Source: Methylomonas lenta
Lineage (GTDB): Bacteria > Pseudomonadota > Gammaproteobacteria > Methylococcales > Methylomonadaceae
Direction: 5' to 3'
Length of the DNA stretch: 64,000 nt
Assembly: GCF_001644015.1 (NCBI RefSeq)
Contig: NZ_LUUI01000022.1
Span: 1-64,000, forward strand
In this document: positions 41,783-51,476 of the stretch, piece after piece
How the letters are laid out: each line of letters opens with the position of its first letter
Numbering within the stretch: the first letter of the stretch is position 1
The notes under the pieces: generated by a model
What the model saw: the letters and a program-made list of their open reading frames with translations, nothing else
The model's database searches: none
Told to the model about the DNA's origin: nothing
Position numbers and translations under genes: made by a program

Positions 41783-42190
41783 ATGAAAATCCTTGTAATT
41801 GATACCGGCGGACAGATTGCTGCTGCTTTAGGCACCATTGAGGCAAAATTGGTCTGTTTTTCGGATGAAATCCAGGCTTTAAATGCGGCGGAACAACAGC
41901 CGGAGCTCATTGTGCTTAACTATGCGATACGGGATGAACAAACACCGGATTATATTCGTTTGCTACTTGCCGCCTCGTTAAGAAGTAATTTGCTGGTTGT
42001 TGGGGATAAAGTGCATGAAGATGATGTGTTTCGTTGCCTATTATCCGGCGCTAAAGGCTTTCAGGATCTACAGCGATTAGCGCAGTACAGCGAAAAGCTG
42101 GTTCGTGTTGTTATGCAAGGTGAAGCTTGGGTGACTAGGAAGATGGTCACCCGGTTGCTGGATGCAATCCAGCAACTAAAGCCGGTTTAA
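41783..42190 (+). CDS. Degenerate receiver-like protein without output domain
   Basis: A 135-residue protein resembling the receiver half of a NarL/LuxR-type response regulator, including the linker-like end VVMQGEAWVTRKMVTRLLDAI, but no helix-turn-helix follows. The usual phospho-acceptor Asp after strand 3 appears to be Asn46 (LIVLNYAI), and the acidic pair after strand 1 is reduced to one Asp (LVIDTGG). It is therefore probably not phosphorylated. It converges on the TonB receptor gene with a 4 bp overlap. It could be a protein-interaction module or the remnant of a two-domain regulator. Confidence 0.65.
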   Translation: MKILVIDTGGQIAAALGTIEAKLVCFSDEIQALNAAEQQPELIVLNYAIRDEQTPDYIRLLLAASLRSNLLVVGDKVHEDDVFRCLLSGAKGFQDLQRLAQYSEKLVRVVMQGEAWVTRKMVTRLLDAIQQLKPV

Positions 42191-44352
42191 AAATGCACAG
42201 AAGCTTCGAAGTAGAAACTTTGTCCAGGTATCGGTAAATTATTCGGATAACTGCTTACTGCCGGTTCTGTGCCAGCTGAATCAAACAGATTATGTGCCGA
42301 CGCGGTTAAATCCAGGTAGCCCATCAAACGCTTGGCATTTAAGGTTAAGTCTACGGTTTCGTAATCCTGCAATACACGGGTATCGCCCGGGCTGCTGATA
42401 CGATGGCCTATCCAGTTGATTTGAGTCTGAATCTGCCATTTAGGCATAAAACTCCAGGCTAATGCGCTATATACATGATGTTCGGGCACAAGGCTGACGC
42501 GGGTTGATGTGTTCTGATTACGAGCATATTGCCAGGCATAGTTGCCGCGCAAATTCCAATCTTGATGAAACTTCCAATCCCATTCAAATTCGCTGCCATA
42601 GCCATCCTGGCCACTGGTATTGGTTTCGGTTAGCGTGTCGTTTTGACTAACAAATTCGCCACCTATCAAATCATCGATTTTGTAATAAAACAGATTCAGT
42701 GTGGTTCTAAGGCTTTTAACGGGTCGGTAATCGAAAGCAAGCTCGGTTGTTTGTATGGTCTCAGGCTTCAGTGAAGGGTTGCCTATGAATAATGGGCTGT
42801 TTTGTTGATATTGTTCCAAAAAGCTGGGTGCTCTGTAGGCTTGTCCGTAGAGAATTTTGCTGGTTAACTCAGGATTGATGTCCCAGATTAGCGCTGCACG
42901 TGGGTTCCAAGTGCCGCCAAAGTCCGAATAATGATCGTAACGTAAGCCTGTGGTTAGCTGCCAGTCTTGGGCGAAGTCCCATTCATCCTGTAGCGCCATG
43001 GACCAAATATCGCGATGATGGTTAGCAATAAAAGTCTCTGGCGTGCCTGTCAAGTCTTGCAAACCGCCAGCCTGATTGATATTAGGCGGTGGGAGTATGT
43101 CGCTGCCATTGATAACACCCGCGCCGAAATTTCTTGCTTCCTGGGTGTTTAGTTCTTCATAGCGAAAACCCGTGACCGTGCGCAGTAAGTGATTAGAAAA
43201 ACCTTTGTAAATGCTGGTAAATTCAAAGCTAGGCACGATATTTTTGATGCCTGTATTTAACCGCATGCCCTCAGGAAACAACATCAAACCTGTGGGACTT
43301 TGAATATTGACATTCCCATCCGCACCAATAGGTAATATCGCCCCGGGTGGGAAGTTGTAGATATCGGCTGTAATATCGGTGTACAAAAAGCTGGCATGGG
43401 CCTGAAGTTCCCAATTATCAAGCAGGTCTTCAGTAGAATAACGCGCGTCAGCCAGATAGTTGCTGCCATTAAGAGTTGCATTGTCGTCCAGCGCGCCGGT
43501 GGTGCCTGCCCGATAGCCCATATCGGTCTCATTGAAAGCCCAGAAACCTAAATCCCAATGCTTACGCTGTAAATTTAGATGACCATTCCAGCGCTGGTTT
43601 TGTGCTTGTATGGGGCCGGGGGCGAGCGAGGCCTGGGTTCCTAATGCAGTATCAAACTGAGTTTGAGCGTCAGCACTGATGGTGCGATCAGGATCTATCC
43701 CGTTGTGGCTATACTGCAAACTGGTTGCTACATCCCAGCCTTGCCATTGCCCGCCATATTGCCCCCAGGCGCTTTCTGTGTCGGCATTACCACCACGAGC
43801 GCCTAGGGTTGTGCCATCCAGATCAGTCGCTTTTTTGGTGACGATGTTAATAACGCCAGCAAAGGCATCGGCGCCATATAAAGCAGAACCAGGGCCTCTG
43901 ATGACTTCAACACGTTGAATGTCTTCGACGGGAATGATCATGCCCGCCATGTGCGTACCTTGATAAGGCACCGAAAAGCGAGTGCCATTCATCAGCAATA
44001 ACACTTCTGAATTAGTATCGTTACGTATGCCTCGCATAGTGTAGCTGTAATCGTTGGTTACTGGTTGAATGGTGACGTGAATGCCGGGGACGGTTTCCAG
44101 TATCTCGTGAAGATCGGTGGCACCCATGGTGGTAATTTGCTCGGCCGTAATGACACTGGTGACGGCCGCCGAGTGTGCCAGCGATTTCGCGGTGCCTGAT
44201 GCAATAGTGACTGAAATATCCGCCAGCTCGGCCGGGGATAGCTCCATTAAATCGTCCATCTCATGCTGAGCATGCGCAATCTGGCTTATGCAACTGAGCA
44301 ACAGGTAATGCATTAACTTAAAATTCAGACGGTGATGCATGATGTATCTCAA
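42187..44352 (-). CDS. TonB-dependent outer membrane receptor
   Basis: A 721-residue outer membrane receptor. A signal peptide (LMHYLLLSCISQIAHAQ) precedes the segment ELSPAELADISVTIASGTAKS typical of receptors of the vitamin B12/siderophore type. The plug domain holds MGATDLHEILETVPGI and RVEVIRGPGSALYGADAFAGVINIVTK; the barrel ends in the usual aromatic YFEASVHF. Alternative start at 44340. It is the third gene of a YfiR-like/GGDEF-EAL/receptor module, overlapping the GGDEF-EAL stop by 4 bp, so uptake or sensing of its ligand is probably tied to c-di-GMP signalling. Substrate not deducible. Confidence 0.93.
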   Translation of the reverse strand: MRYIMHHRLNFKLMHYLLLSCISQIAHAQHEMDDLMELSPAELADISVTIASGTAKSLAHSAAVTSVITAEQITTMGATDLHEILETVPGIHVTIQPVTNDYSYTMRGIRNDTNSEVLLLMNGTRFSVPYQGTHMAGMIIPVEDIQRVEVIRGPGSALYGADAFAGVINIVTKKATDLDGTTLGARGGNADTESAWGQYGGQWQGWDVATSLQYSHNGIDPDRTISADAQTQFDTALGTQASLAPGPIQAQNQRWNGHLNLQRKHWDLGFWAFNETDMGYRAGTTGALDDNATLNGSNYLADARYSTEDLLDNWELQAHASFLYTDITADIYNFPPGAILPIGADGNVNIQSPTGLMLFPEGMRLNTGIKNIVPSFEFTSIYKGFSNHLLRTVTGFRYEELNTQEARNFGAGVINGSDILPPPNINQAGGLQDLTGTPETFIANHHRDIWSMALQDEWDFAQDWQLTTGLRYDHYSDFGGTWNPRAALIWDINPELTSKILYGQAYRAPSFLEQYQQNSPLFIGNPSLKPETIQTTELAFDYRPVKSLRTTLNLFYYKIDDLIGGEFVSQNDTLTETNTSGQDGYGSEFEWDWKFHQDWNLRGNYAWQYARNQNTSTRVSLVPEHHVYSALAWSFMPKWQIQTQINWIGHRISSPGDTRVLQDYETVDLTLNAKRLMGYLDLTASAHNLFDSAGTEPAVSSYPNNLPIPGQSFYFEASVHF

Positions 44353-46709
44353 AGTTCTCGCAAGGGTACTGGCTTGGCAATGCCGTAGCCCTGGGCGTAA
44401 TTGACGCCCAGTGTTTTCAATAATTCGAAGATGTTTCGGTTTTCAACAAATTCAGCAATGGTTTTTTTGTTCATGACATGACCGACTTCATTAATGGCTT
44501 TAACCATAGTCCAATCGATTTTATCTTCCAGAATATCTTTCACGAACAAGCCGTCGATTTTTAAAAAGTCCACCGGTAAGTTTTTTAAATAGGCAAATGA
44601 AGACAGGCCGCTGCCAAAATCGTCCAAAGAGAACATGCAGCCCTTTTTACGTAAAGAGTCTATGAATTGTTTGGCATACGACAAATTACTGATAGCAGCC
44701 GTTTCTGTGATTTCAAAACAGATTTTATAAGTCGGAATCTGCCATTTGCGGAATTCTTCACCGATAAAATCCAGCATGGTTTCATCCGATAAAGATAGAC
44801 CGGACAAATTAACGGAGCAAAGTTCCAAACGCTCGATAAAGCCTGGTGTGGTGCTCAAATATTCAAATAAGTGACTGATTACCCAGCGATCCAAGGCAGG
44901 TGCAATATTGTACCGTTCAGCAGCAGGCAAAAAAGCGCCGGGCGGAATGATGTTGCCCTGATCGTCGCGATAGCGTATGAGGGTTTCAAAATGCAGACCT
45001 TCTTCATGATGGCTGATAGGTACGATCAGCTGGCCGTACAATTGAAAACGATTTTCCTCTATACCGATGCGGATTTTTTCCACCCATTGCATTTCACCCT
45101 GGCGTTCGGCTAAGGCTTCGTCGCTGGAGCTGAAAACATGAATTCGATTGCGGCCCTTTTCCTTGGCGGCATAACAGGCGGCGTCAGCCTCCTTCAAAAT
45201 ATTCACGGCATTGCCGCTAGCGCGATTTATCGGTGCTATGCCAATACTGACGCTGACGCTGAAACTACGATTATCCCAGGCAAACTGAAAGTCACAAATT
45301 GCATTGCGCAGTTTGTCGCAGGTATTGGTAGCTTGTTCGACGCTGCAATGCGACATTAAAATGCCAAATTCATCACCTCCCAGGCGGGCCAGTAAATCTG
45401 TTTTACGCACCTGTTGTTTCAATAATTCCCCTAGCTGACGCAACAATTCGTCGCCTGCTAAATGGCCGCAGGTATCATTTACCACTTTAAATTGATCCAG
45501 ATCCAGATAACACATGACATGAGTGCTATTATCCGTTTGTGCTTGATCAACCAAGTTTTGAATGTAGGCGTCAAACTGACTGCGGTTGGTGAGTCCTGTT
45601 AATTCATCATGACTGGCTTGATAAGCGATTTTATCGGTCAAGCGGCGGGTTTCGGTAATATCTTCGCAAACCAATAATAGCTGTTGTTTGTTTTTGGCCG
45701 TCTCCACCACTCTGGCGGTTTCCCTCACCCAGATGATATTGCCGTTTTGGCAAATCAGTCGCTTTTCCTGTTTATGTACGCGATGTGGATAATCCCTGCA
45801 CAACTTAAAAAACACTCGGCTATCGACTAAATCTTCAGGATGGGTGAAATTTAAAATAGAAACCCCAAGCAACTGATCCACCCCAAGGCCGATCTGTTTG
45901 GCGCCGAACTGATTAACTGACTGGATTACACCCAATAAGCTCAAATCAAACACCATGGTTGGGTTGTTATCGTAAAGGGCTTGATAATTATTCTTCAAGG
46001 CCAGTAGGGTCGTGTTTTTGTTTTCAACCGTTTCCAGCATGCTGTTAAATGAATCCACCAGAATGCCAATTTCATCATGACTGTATTTTTTGGCTCGTAG
46101 GGAATAATCGTGATTCAGACTGATTTTTTCTGCAGTTTTCGCTAGCAGGGCTATAGGTTTGGCTACTCGACGGTATAACGGTACGGTCAATAGAAAAGAC
46201 ACTAGCAAGGCAATGAATAGCACAAATAAAACCAGGCCGATAAATTGTAATTGCCTCATTAGAGCAATGCTCAAATCAGCCACAATGAGTACGCTGCCAA
46301 CCTGATCCTGCTCCATTAACATGGGTTGGTAGGCATACAGTGTCAGTTTGTCTGCGTGGGAATTAAGATTGTTTGAATCATGGGGACAGCTCAGATTTTT
46401 ATCATCTAGCTCTGCAAACAGTTGTCCCCGTTTGCCATAAACACAGCCCATCTTAAAATCCGGTAGCTTGGTTAGCGAATTCAGGTTTTCTTTTGCCAAA
46501 TTGGGGTCGTCGAACATCACCGCTGCAATACTGCGGGTGGCAATTAAATTGGCCGCTGATGAGTAGTCATCCTGGGCTTTGCGTTTAACCTCGGCAACGT
46601 TAACGGCCAATAGAATCAAGAAGGCAACCAGCAGGGCAAAAAAAGCTGAAACTAGCGTAATGTAAAATAATTTTGATTTGATGGATGTGCGCTTAAATAA
46701 ATTGCTCAT
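44349..46709 (-). CDS. Membrane-bound GGDEF-EAL c-di-GMP enzyme with PAS and HAMP domains
   Basis: A 786-residue inner membrane signalling protein. An N-terminal membrane helix (LFYITLVSAFFALLVAFLILL), a periplasmic sensor of about 110 residues, a second helix near LVLFVLFIALLVSFLL, a HAMP domain, a PAS domain (about 250-370), a GGDEF domain with intact GGDEF, and an EAL domain. The EAL motif reads ETL, keeping the catalytic Glu; EITET, LDDFGSG and LKIDG are present, so both activities may be possible. The start at 46709 (MSNLFKRT) is chosen over 46724. The periplasmic part and neighbours resemble YfiN of the YfiBNR system, where YfiR represses the cyclase. Confidence 0.92.
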   Translation of the reverse strand: MSNLFKRTSIKSKLFYITLVSAFFALLVAFLILLAVNVAEVKRKAQDDYSSAANLIATRSIAAVMFDDPNLAKENLNSLTKLPDFKMGCVYGKRGQLFAELDDKNLSCPHDSNNLNSHADKLTLYAYQPMLMEQDQVGSVLIVADLSIALMRQLQFIGLVLFVLFIALLVSFLLTVPLYRRVAKPIALLAKTAEKISLNHDYSLRAKKYSHDEIGILVDSFNSMLETVENKNTTLLALKNNYQALYDNNPTMVFDLSLLGVIQSVNQFGAKQIGLGVDQLLGVSILNFTHPEDLVDSRVFFKLCRDYPHRVHKQEKRLICQNGNIIWVRETARVVETAKNKQQLLLVCEDITETRRLTDKIAYQASHDELTGLTNRSQFDAYIQNLVDQAQTDNSTHVMCYLDLDQFKVVNDTCGHLAGDELLRQLGELLKQQVRKTDLLARLGGDEFGILMSHCSVEQATNTCDKLRNAICDFQFAWDNRSFSVSVSIGIAPINRASGNAVNILKEADAACYAAKEKGRNRIHVFSSSDEALAERQGEMQWVEKIRIGIEENRFQLYGQLIVPISHHEEGLHFETLIRYRDDQGNIIPPGAFLPAAERYNIAPALDRWVISHLFEYLSTTPGFIERLELCSVNLSGLSLSDETMLDFIGEEFRKWQIPTYKICFEITETAAISNLSYAKQFIDSLRKKGCMFSLDDFGSGLSSFAYLKNLPVDFLKIDGLFVKDILEDKIDWTMVKAINEVGHVMNKKTIAEFVENRNIFELLKTLGVNYAQGYGIAKPVPLREL

Positions 46710-46710
46710 A

Positions 46711-47274
46711 TCAATCTTCCCCAACCAGCGTGGAAACTTCGATCAACTTGGCGCTAATCCCAAGGCCGCCTTGTTTTAATGCCTTGAGATTAATGTGTAA
46801 TTTGACTTTTTCTTCTTCCAGTACAAAACCGATCATGCCGCCGGATTCGGCAAAAAAAGGCTGGCCACTGACGGTTAGGCTGTTATGTAAATTGCCTACC
46901 AGTAGGGCATTAGGTAAAACAATATTGGGTAGCCTATCGGTGTTGTCGAAATAGACTATCTGACAGTTTTTGACTTCGGCTAGGCTGCTATAACGAAGGA
47001 TACGAATGGGTTTGCCCAATGCACTTTTTGATTCCAGACCGTTTAGCAGATCATTAAAAGGATCATCACCCACTACGCAGATATTGAATGTGGCAGCCGT
47101 GGTTTCAGGCCAGCTAATAAATTTGGTGAAATTGTATAGATAAGCTGCTTTAATTTTGTATTCAAGGCTTTCTTCTGCGCACACTGAGCTAGTCGTTAGA
47201 CTAATTAGCAAAAAAAAATGGGCGACGGTGGCTAAAAGTTTAGCGAAAAAACCGTCTTGCGAGCTTAATAGCAA
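46711..47274 (-). CDS. YfiR family periplasmic protein (DUF4154)
   Basis: A 187-residue secreted protein. A hydrophobic leader (LATVAHFFLLISLTTSSVCA) is followed by the DUF4154/YfiR core, starting YKIKAAYLYNFTKFISWPE, then FNICVVGDDPFNDLL and the late segment GMIGFVLEEEKVKLHINL. YfiR proteins sit in the periplasm and bind the sensor part of a membrane diguanylate cyclase to hold it inactive. The next gene starts just as this one ends, consistent with that partnership. Confidence 0.88.
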   Translation of the reverse strand: MLLSSQDGFFAKLLATVAHFFLLISLTTSSVCAEESLEYKIKAAYLYNFTKFISWPETTAATFNICVVGDDPFNDLLNGLESKSALGKPIRILRYSSLAEVKNCQIVYFDNTDRLPNIVLPNALLVGNLHNSLTVSGQPFFAESGGMIGFVLEEEKVKLHINLKALKQGGLGISAKLIEVSTLVGED

Positions 47275-47334
47275 TACTATTCCCTATATAAAATGAAGAT
47301 GCCGAGTAAGGATAGTAGAAGATTTTTATTAAAT

Positions 47335-48639
47335 CTATGGGCTGGAAAAAAACTGAGTCAAGACTGTGATCATATAGGCATGATCCAGTGTACCTGCACT
47401 TTCACGAACGCTATGCATAGCCCACATGGGATTGCCAACATCGACAGTCGGGATACCCAGTTTTGCTGAAGCAATAGGTCCAATTGTACTGCCACAAGGC
47501 AAGTCGCCGCGATGGGCGTATTTTTGAAAAGGCACCTCAGCTTGCTGGCACAATTGCACAAAGCGGGCTTCTGATAAACAGCTTGAGGCATAGCGATGAT
47601 TGGCATTGATTTTAATAACCGGTCCTTGGTTAACGATAATTTTGTGTTCAGGTTCGTAAGCGTTGGGGAAATTGGGCTGATAGGCATGTGCCATGTCGGC
47701 ACTGATCATCATGCTATTGGCTAGGGCTCGTTGATAACCTTGGGTATCCACAGACAAGCTAAAGCCAATTCGCGCCAAAATGTCCGGCAAAAAGCTACCT
47801 GCGGCACCTTTGCAGCTTTCGCTACCGATTTCTTCATGGTCGAAAAATGCACAAACCAAGGTATTGCCGCTATCGAGTGCTGCTGCAGTTAAAAGCGCTT
47901 TAATGCCAGCATGACAGGACGCCAGATTATCCAATTGACTATCCGCATAAAACGCCTGGTTCTCACCCCAAAATACGCCTTTCTGGGTGTCGTAAACATT
48001 AAACTCCCAACCTAAAATTTGTTCAGCGGCTAAACCGGATGCTTGTTGAATTAAGTTTGAAAATTGATCGGCGGCAAGTTGTTGTTCAACCGTAGTGGCA
48101 AACAGCAATGGTAATTCGGTTTGTTTATTCAGCTTCAGGCCGTCTTCGTTCACCGTTCGATTCATATGAATAGCCAAGTTTGGCAATCTAAGCAGAGGTT
48201 GTTCAAATCTAAGCAAGCGGCTGGCAATTTCGCCATTTTCAGTTTGATAGGCAATGCGTCCGGCCAAGCTTAAATCACGATCGCTGAAGGTGGCTAATAT
48301 CGGCCCGCCATAGACTTCCACCGCCAGACGTAGCAGTTTATCGCTGTTTATAACGGGGTTGGGTTTTAGTCGTAAGCCCGGCGAATCGGTATGCGCGCCG
48401 AGGATTTTAAAGCCGTTTTCGGTCAAATCTTTCTGTCCGGCTACAAATATGATGATGGAGGAATCATCGCGCACTACGTAGTAGCGACCTCCGCTGTTTA
48501 ACGACCAAGCCTGATTTTCCTGCAGTCGTTGAAAAGAAAATGTCGCTAAGTATTGTTCAAGGCTGCTGATGACATGCCAGGGACTAGGGCTGGCATCGAT
48601 AAAGTCCAGTAAATCTTGAGTGTTTTGCTGTGGGTTCAT
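47335..48639 (-). CDS. apeB: M18 family aminopeptidase
   Basis: A 434-residue M18 metallopeptidase that removes N-terminal residues, often acidic, from peptides in the cytoplasm. Zinc-site segments [32 protein letters not shown] and [18 protein letters not shown] are intact, and the C-terminal HSVRES segment carries the last ligand. Length is typical. Its start overlaps the msrB stop by 4 bp. Confidence 0.94.
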   Translation of the reverse strand: MNPQQNTQDLLDFIDASPSPWHVISSLEQYLATFSFQRLQENQAWSLNSGGRYYVVRDDSSIIIFVAGQKDLTENGFKILGAHTDSPGLRLKPNPVINSDKLLRLAVEVYGGPILATFSDRDLSLAGRIAYQTENGEIASRLLRFEQPLLRLPNLAIHMNRTVNEDGLKLNKQTELPLLFATTVEQQLAADQFSNLIQQASGLAAEQILGWEFNVYDTQKGVFWGENQAFYADSQLDNLASCHAGIKALLTAAALDSGNTLVCAFFDHEEIGSESCKGAAGSFLPDILARIGFSLSVDTQGYQRALANSMMISADMAHAYQPNFPNAYEPEHKIIVNQGPVIKINANHRYASSCLSEARFVQLCQQAEVPFQKYAHRGDLPCGSTIGPIASAKLGIPTVDVGNPMWAMHSVRESAGTLDHAYMITVLTQFFSSP

Positions 48640-49031
48640 GTCTGGTCTTTAAGTTCTAATGCTACGGAATTGATGCAATAACGCAGGCCGGTAGGTGGTG
48701 GGCCATCTGGAAATACGTGGCCTAAATGTGCGCCGCAATCGCTGCAGGTTACTTCTGTTCGATGCATGCCATGGCTGCTGTCCTCATGTTCATTTAGACA
48801 AGTTTCAGTTAAAGGTGCCCAAAAACTGGGCCAGCCACAGCCGGAGTGGAATTTTTGCTCAGACGTGAATAACGCTTGTCCACAGCAGATGCAATGATAA
48901 ATGCCGGCTGTGGTGCAATCGGTATATTTGCCGGTGAAGGGCGGTTCCGTACCTTTTTCGCGACAGACATGAAATTGTTCCGGCGTAAGGTTCTCTTTCC
49001 AGGTTTGGCTGCTGTCTTTTTGCTTATTCAT
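48636..49031 (-). CDS. msrB: Peptide-methionine (R)-S-oxide reductase MsrB
   Basis: A 131-residue MsrB, which repairs R-methionine sulfoxide in proteins. Two CxxC zinc pairs are visible ([10 protein letters not shown] and CSDCGAHLG); the conserved [11 protein letters not shown] and the catalytic Cys in [11 protein letters not shown] are intact. No signal peptide, so cytoplasmic. It heads a two-gene transcript with the aminopeptidase. Confidence 0.96.
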   Translation of the reverse strand: MNKQKDSSQTWKENLTPEQFHVCREKGTEPPFTGKYTDCTTAGIYHCICCGQALFTSEQKFHSGCGWPSFWAPLTETCLNEHEDSSHGMHRTEVTCSDCGAHLGHVFPDGPPPTGLRYCINSVALELKDQT

Positions 49032-49319
49032 GAATGCAATCCGGTTTCTAATCAGGACGAGCTTATTGTACGCGTTACAGTTTTTTCTGCATCAATGTCA
49101 GTTATGCGTGCATTTGAGAGTAACGTTTGTAAGTATTATTAAAATGCTAATGCGCCTAGCGCTCCGGTTCTTGAAGTTAATAATGTTCCCTGGCTTCTGT
49201 CGATGGATATGTTAACTATAAAGAAACAATTAATGCTTAATAGTGGCTATTGTAAAGCAAATTAAATCCTTTATAGTAAAGCCAACTTCATTTTTAATCG
49301 ACTCCGCTAGGAGGTTATC

Positions 49320-49481
49320 ATGTCAAAACCCATCAATTTGTACAAAGACGTTGTTACCGGTTTGTTATTCACGCTCGGTATTTTCGGATTCATGTCCGGT
49401 GAATTTATTTTATCCACACTGTTGTTTGGCTCAGCCTCGCTGACCAGTAATTTGGATTTCAAAGGTTCCGTCCGGGCTTAA
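49320..49481 (+). CDS. Small membrane protein, 53 residues
   Basis: An ORF of 53 codons beginning MSKPINLYKD, with a central hydrophobic stretch (VVTGLLFTLGIFGFM, then FILSTLLFGSASL) and a short polar end NLDFKGSVRA. AGGAGGTT, close to a perfect ribosome binding site, lies 5 bp before the ATG, and a strong terminator follows 48 bp after the stop. These signals make it very likely a real gene. I do not recognise its family. It stands alone between msrB and the alkB cluster. Confidence 0.72.
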   Translation: MSKPINLYKDVVTGLLFTLGIFGFMSGEFILSTLLFGSASLTSNLDFKGSVRA

Positions 49482-49528
49482 TTTTTATGCGTAGTTTCCT
49501 CCCCGTAAATGGACGTACACACTCGACG

Positions 49529-49562
49529 GCCACCATCCATGCTCAGGATGGTGGCTTTTTTT
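49529..49562 (+). terminator. Intrinsic terminator after small membrane protein gene
   Basis: A perfect 10 bp stem GCCACCATCC / GGATGGTGGC with a 7 nt loop, followed by seven T. Confidence 0.93.
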
Positions 49563-49863
49563 GTGCTATCAAAGGATGACGTTCATTGGTTAGCTCTTAG
49601 CTGAAGCTAGCTTTGCCCCTTATATCTGCCGGCCGCATCTTAGCTGGGTTCCTGTATCTTTCAGTATCAACAGCAAGGCACAATCAACTTATGCCCTAGC
49701 TCAATGGTCTGCTTTTCGAGCAAAACACTCAGCTGTTCTGGTATCGCCTGGTATTCTCGCCAGTGACTATTCCTTTGGGGTAATCTATTACTTTCATTTG
49801 AGTCGTTACTGCTAAATGACAAATAAAATCAATACAGCTTGCTTACTGAAATCCAGATTTTAT
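49563..49863. other. Non-coding stretch between small membrane protein and alkB
   Basis: About 300 bp with no supported ORF and no recognised RNA or repeat. Since the alkB group is transcribed toward the left, this is downstream of both flanking units. I see nothing in it. Confidence 0.4.
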
Positions 49864-50430
49864 TCAGATAACCACCTGCCTAAAGGTTAAGTTAATCCTG
49901 CCAGCACAGACATCATGTGTCTTAGGAACCCGATGCAACCAAAGGTGTTGAAATGAAGGCCGCATAATCAATAATGAACCTTGACTCAATACAACGGAGC
50001 CCGTCTTCGAACTCAGTTTATGCTTGAATTCAAAGCGGCGCTCGGCGCCAAAACTCAGCGAAACGATGAGCGGTTGCTTGCCCAGTTCCGGTTCGTCGTC
50101 GGCATGCCAGCCGACATGATCTTCGCCATCGCGATAATAATTTACCAGCACCGCATTGAAAGAATTGGCCAGAAATAGCTCGACTTTGGTCCGAATAGCC
50201 AATAGCAACGGTGTCCACGCTCTGGTTTCAAGCAGATTATTGCTGTAGCTATAACGAATATTGGCGTCGGCATGCCAGGTTTGTAAGCGAGGTAACACAA
50301 ACTGCCTGCCACTGTATCTGTATCGATTCTCCGGCCAGTCATGTTCTTGTTGAAAGTATCGAAGAATTTGATCGCTTTCGGCCGGTTGGTAAAAGCCCGC
50401 AATCTGTTCAATGTCAGGCTTAGTCGCCAT
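49864..50430 (-). CDS. alkB: AlkB-like 2-oxoglutarate/Fe(II) dioxygenase
   Basis: A 188-residue Fe(II)/2-oxoglutarate dioxygenase of the AlkB DNA/RNA repair group, which demethylates alkylated bases. The iron ligands HxD lie in VGWHADDEPELG, the distal His in FQHLWLHRVPK, and the 2-oxoglutarate-binding RxxxxxR in RINLTFRQV. Length fits the short AlkB homologues (ALKBH2/3-like). It is the last of a closely packed minus-strand group and starts where the hemerythrin gene stops. Confidence 0.92.
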   Translation of the reverse strand: MATKPDIEQIAGFYQPAESDQILRYFQQEHDWPENRYRYSGRQFVLPRLQTWHADANIRYSYSNNLLETRAWTPLLLAIRTKVELFLANSFNAVLVNYYRDGEDHVGWHADDEPELGKQPLIVSLSFGAERRFEFKHKLSSKTGSVVLSQGSLLIMRPSFQHLWLHRVPKTHDVCAGRINLTFRQVVI

Positions 50431-50831
50431 TATTCAGGAGCTAAACCAGCACTTTTAATATGTGCCGCCAGCGCGCTATCCATGGTCGATACATGTAGCA
50501 CAAACCAAGCCGGCAGGCGCTGTTTGATAAAGCCGCGACCAAAAGCGATCATCCCCTTATCGACACTGGACTGGAATTGCTTAAACTCGCTCAAAACTCG
50601 CTGATGCTCACCGTTGTGTTCGCTGAAGGCAGGAAATGCCGATTGCTGCATTAACTGATTTTCCTGCTCGAAATGTTCTACTGTATGTAGATACAAGGCT
50701 TGGAACAAAGCTGGAAAATCGGCATTGCTGGCACCGTCTAATTGATTCAGCAAATTGATGAATTCAGCATGATCCCGATCGATCGGTTGATAGTCGATGC
50801 TGAGACGTCGTATTGTTTCTGTCAAACTCAT
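50430..50831 (-). CDS. Bacteriohemerythrin-like protein
   Basis: A 133-residue four-helix hemerythrin-domain protein. Iron-ligand positions are visible as DHAEFINLL, HTVEHFEQE, and HNGEHQRVL; the C-terminal His region is WFVLHVSTMDSAL. Such proteins bind O2 through a di-iron centre and are frequent in microaerobic and methanotrophic bacteria. It lies 12 bp after the GST gene. A role in oxygen delivery or sensing is inference. Confidence 0.87.
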   Translation of the reverse strand: MSLTETIRRLSIDYQPIDRDHAEFINLLNQLDGASNADFPALFQALYLHTVEHFEQENQLMQQSAFPAFSEHNGEHQRVLSEFKQFQSSVDKGMIAFGRGFIKQRLPAWFVLHVSTMDSALAAHIKSAGLAPE

Positions 50832-50843
50832 GATAATGTCTCG

Positions 50844-51476
50844 CTAAACGTTCGCATTCACTCTGTAACCTTCTTCCATCAATACTCGTCTGACTGCCGG
50901 TCGAATGAGCATCAACTGATAGTGTTGTCGGCATTTGACTGGCAATTCGATACCGGCTTTGTCCGCCCAAAACTCGACGTAAAACAACGCGGCATCGGCT
51001 ATGCTAAAATTGTCGAAGGCATAGCCGGTTGTCGGCAGTTGCTGGTTAACAATAGTCAAACCATTTTGCACTATTTCTCGCCCTTGTTGTTGGGTGAAGT
51101 CATAATCCATCGTATTAGGGACAAACTTTTCCGGTACGAAGATACGCATAAAACCCTGTCCATGTAAGGTGCCCACCACAAAATCCATCAGTTCGATGGC
51201 CCGCGTATCGCCGTCAGCATCACCGGGCAGTAAGTCAGCTTTGGGATGACTGCGTGCCAACCAATAGGCTATCGCCTGAAATTCGGTTAATGCTGTGTTG
51301 TCATCTCGGACCAGGGTTGGAATGCTGGCTTTAGGGTTGATAGCTAAAAACTCGGGTTTATGCTGGTCGCCTGCTAACAGATCGATAACATAGGCTTCGA
51401 AAATTAGCTCCAATTCTTCCAGCAAAATATGAATGCCGATCGAACAAGCGCCCGGCGTGAAATAAAACTTCATCAT
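50844..51476 (-). CDS. Glutathione S-transferase family protein
   Basis: A 210-residue GST with the thioredoxin-like N-terminal domain (MKFYFTPGACSIGIHILLEEL, then NPKASIPTLVRDD and TEFQAIAYWLA with the cis-Pro and glutathione-binding region) and the helical C-terminal domain containing FSIADAALFYVEFW. The beta-class pattern PGACS suggests an active Cys or Ser. The ATG at 51476 overlaps the upstream stop (ATGA), so it is preferred over the 51524 start. Confidence 0.9.
   Translation of the reverse strand: MMKFYFTPGACSIGIHILLEELELIFEAYVIDLLAGDQHKPEFLAINPKASIPTLVRDDNTALTEFQAIAYWLARSHPKADLLPGDADGDTRAIELMDFVVGTLHGQGFMRIFVPEKFVPNTMDYDFTQQQGREIVQNGLTIVNQQLPTTGYAFDNFSIADAALFYVEFWADKAGIELPVKCRQHYQLMLIRPAVRRVLMEEGYRVNANV

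Noticed and set aside
49243-49443. A 66-codon ORF overlapping the small membrane protein gene
   Set aside because: It is out of frame with the gene that has the strong ribosome binding site and has no binding site itself.
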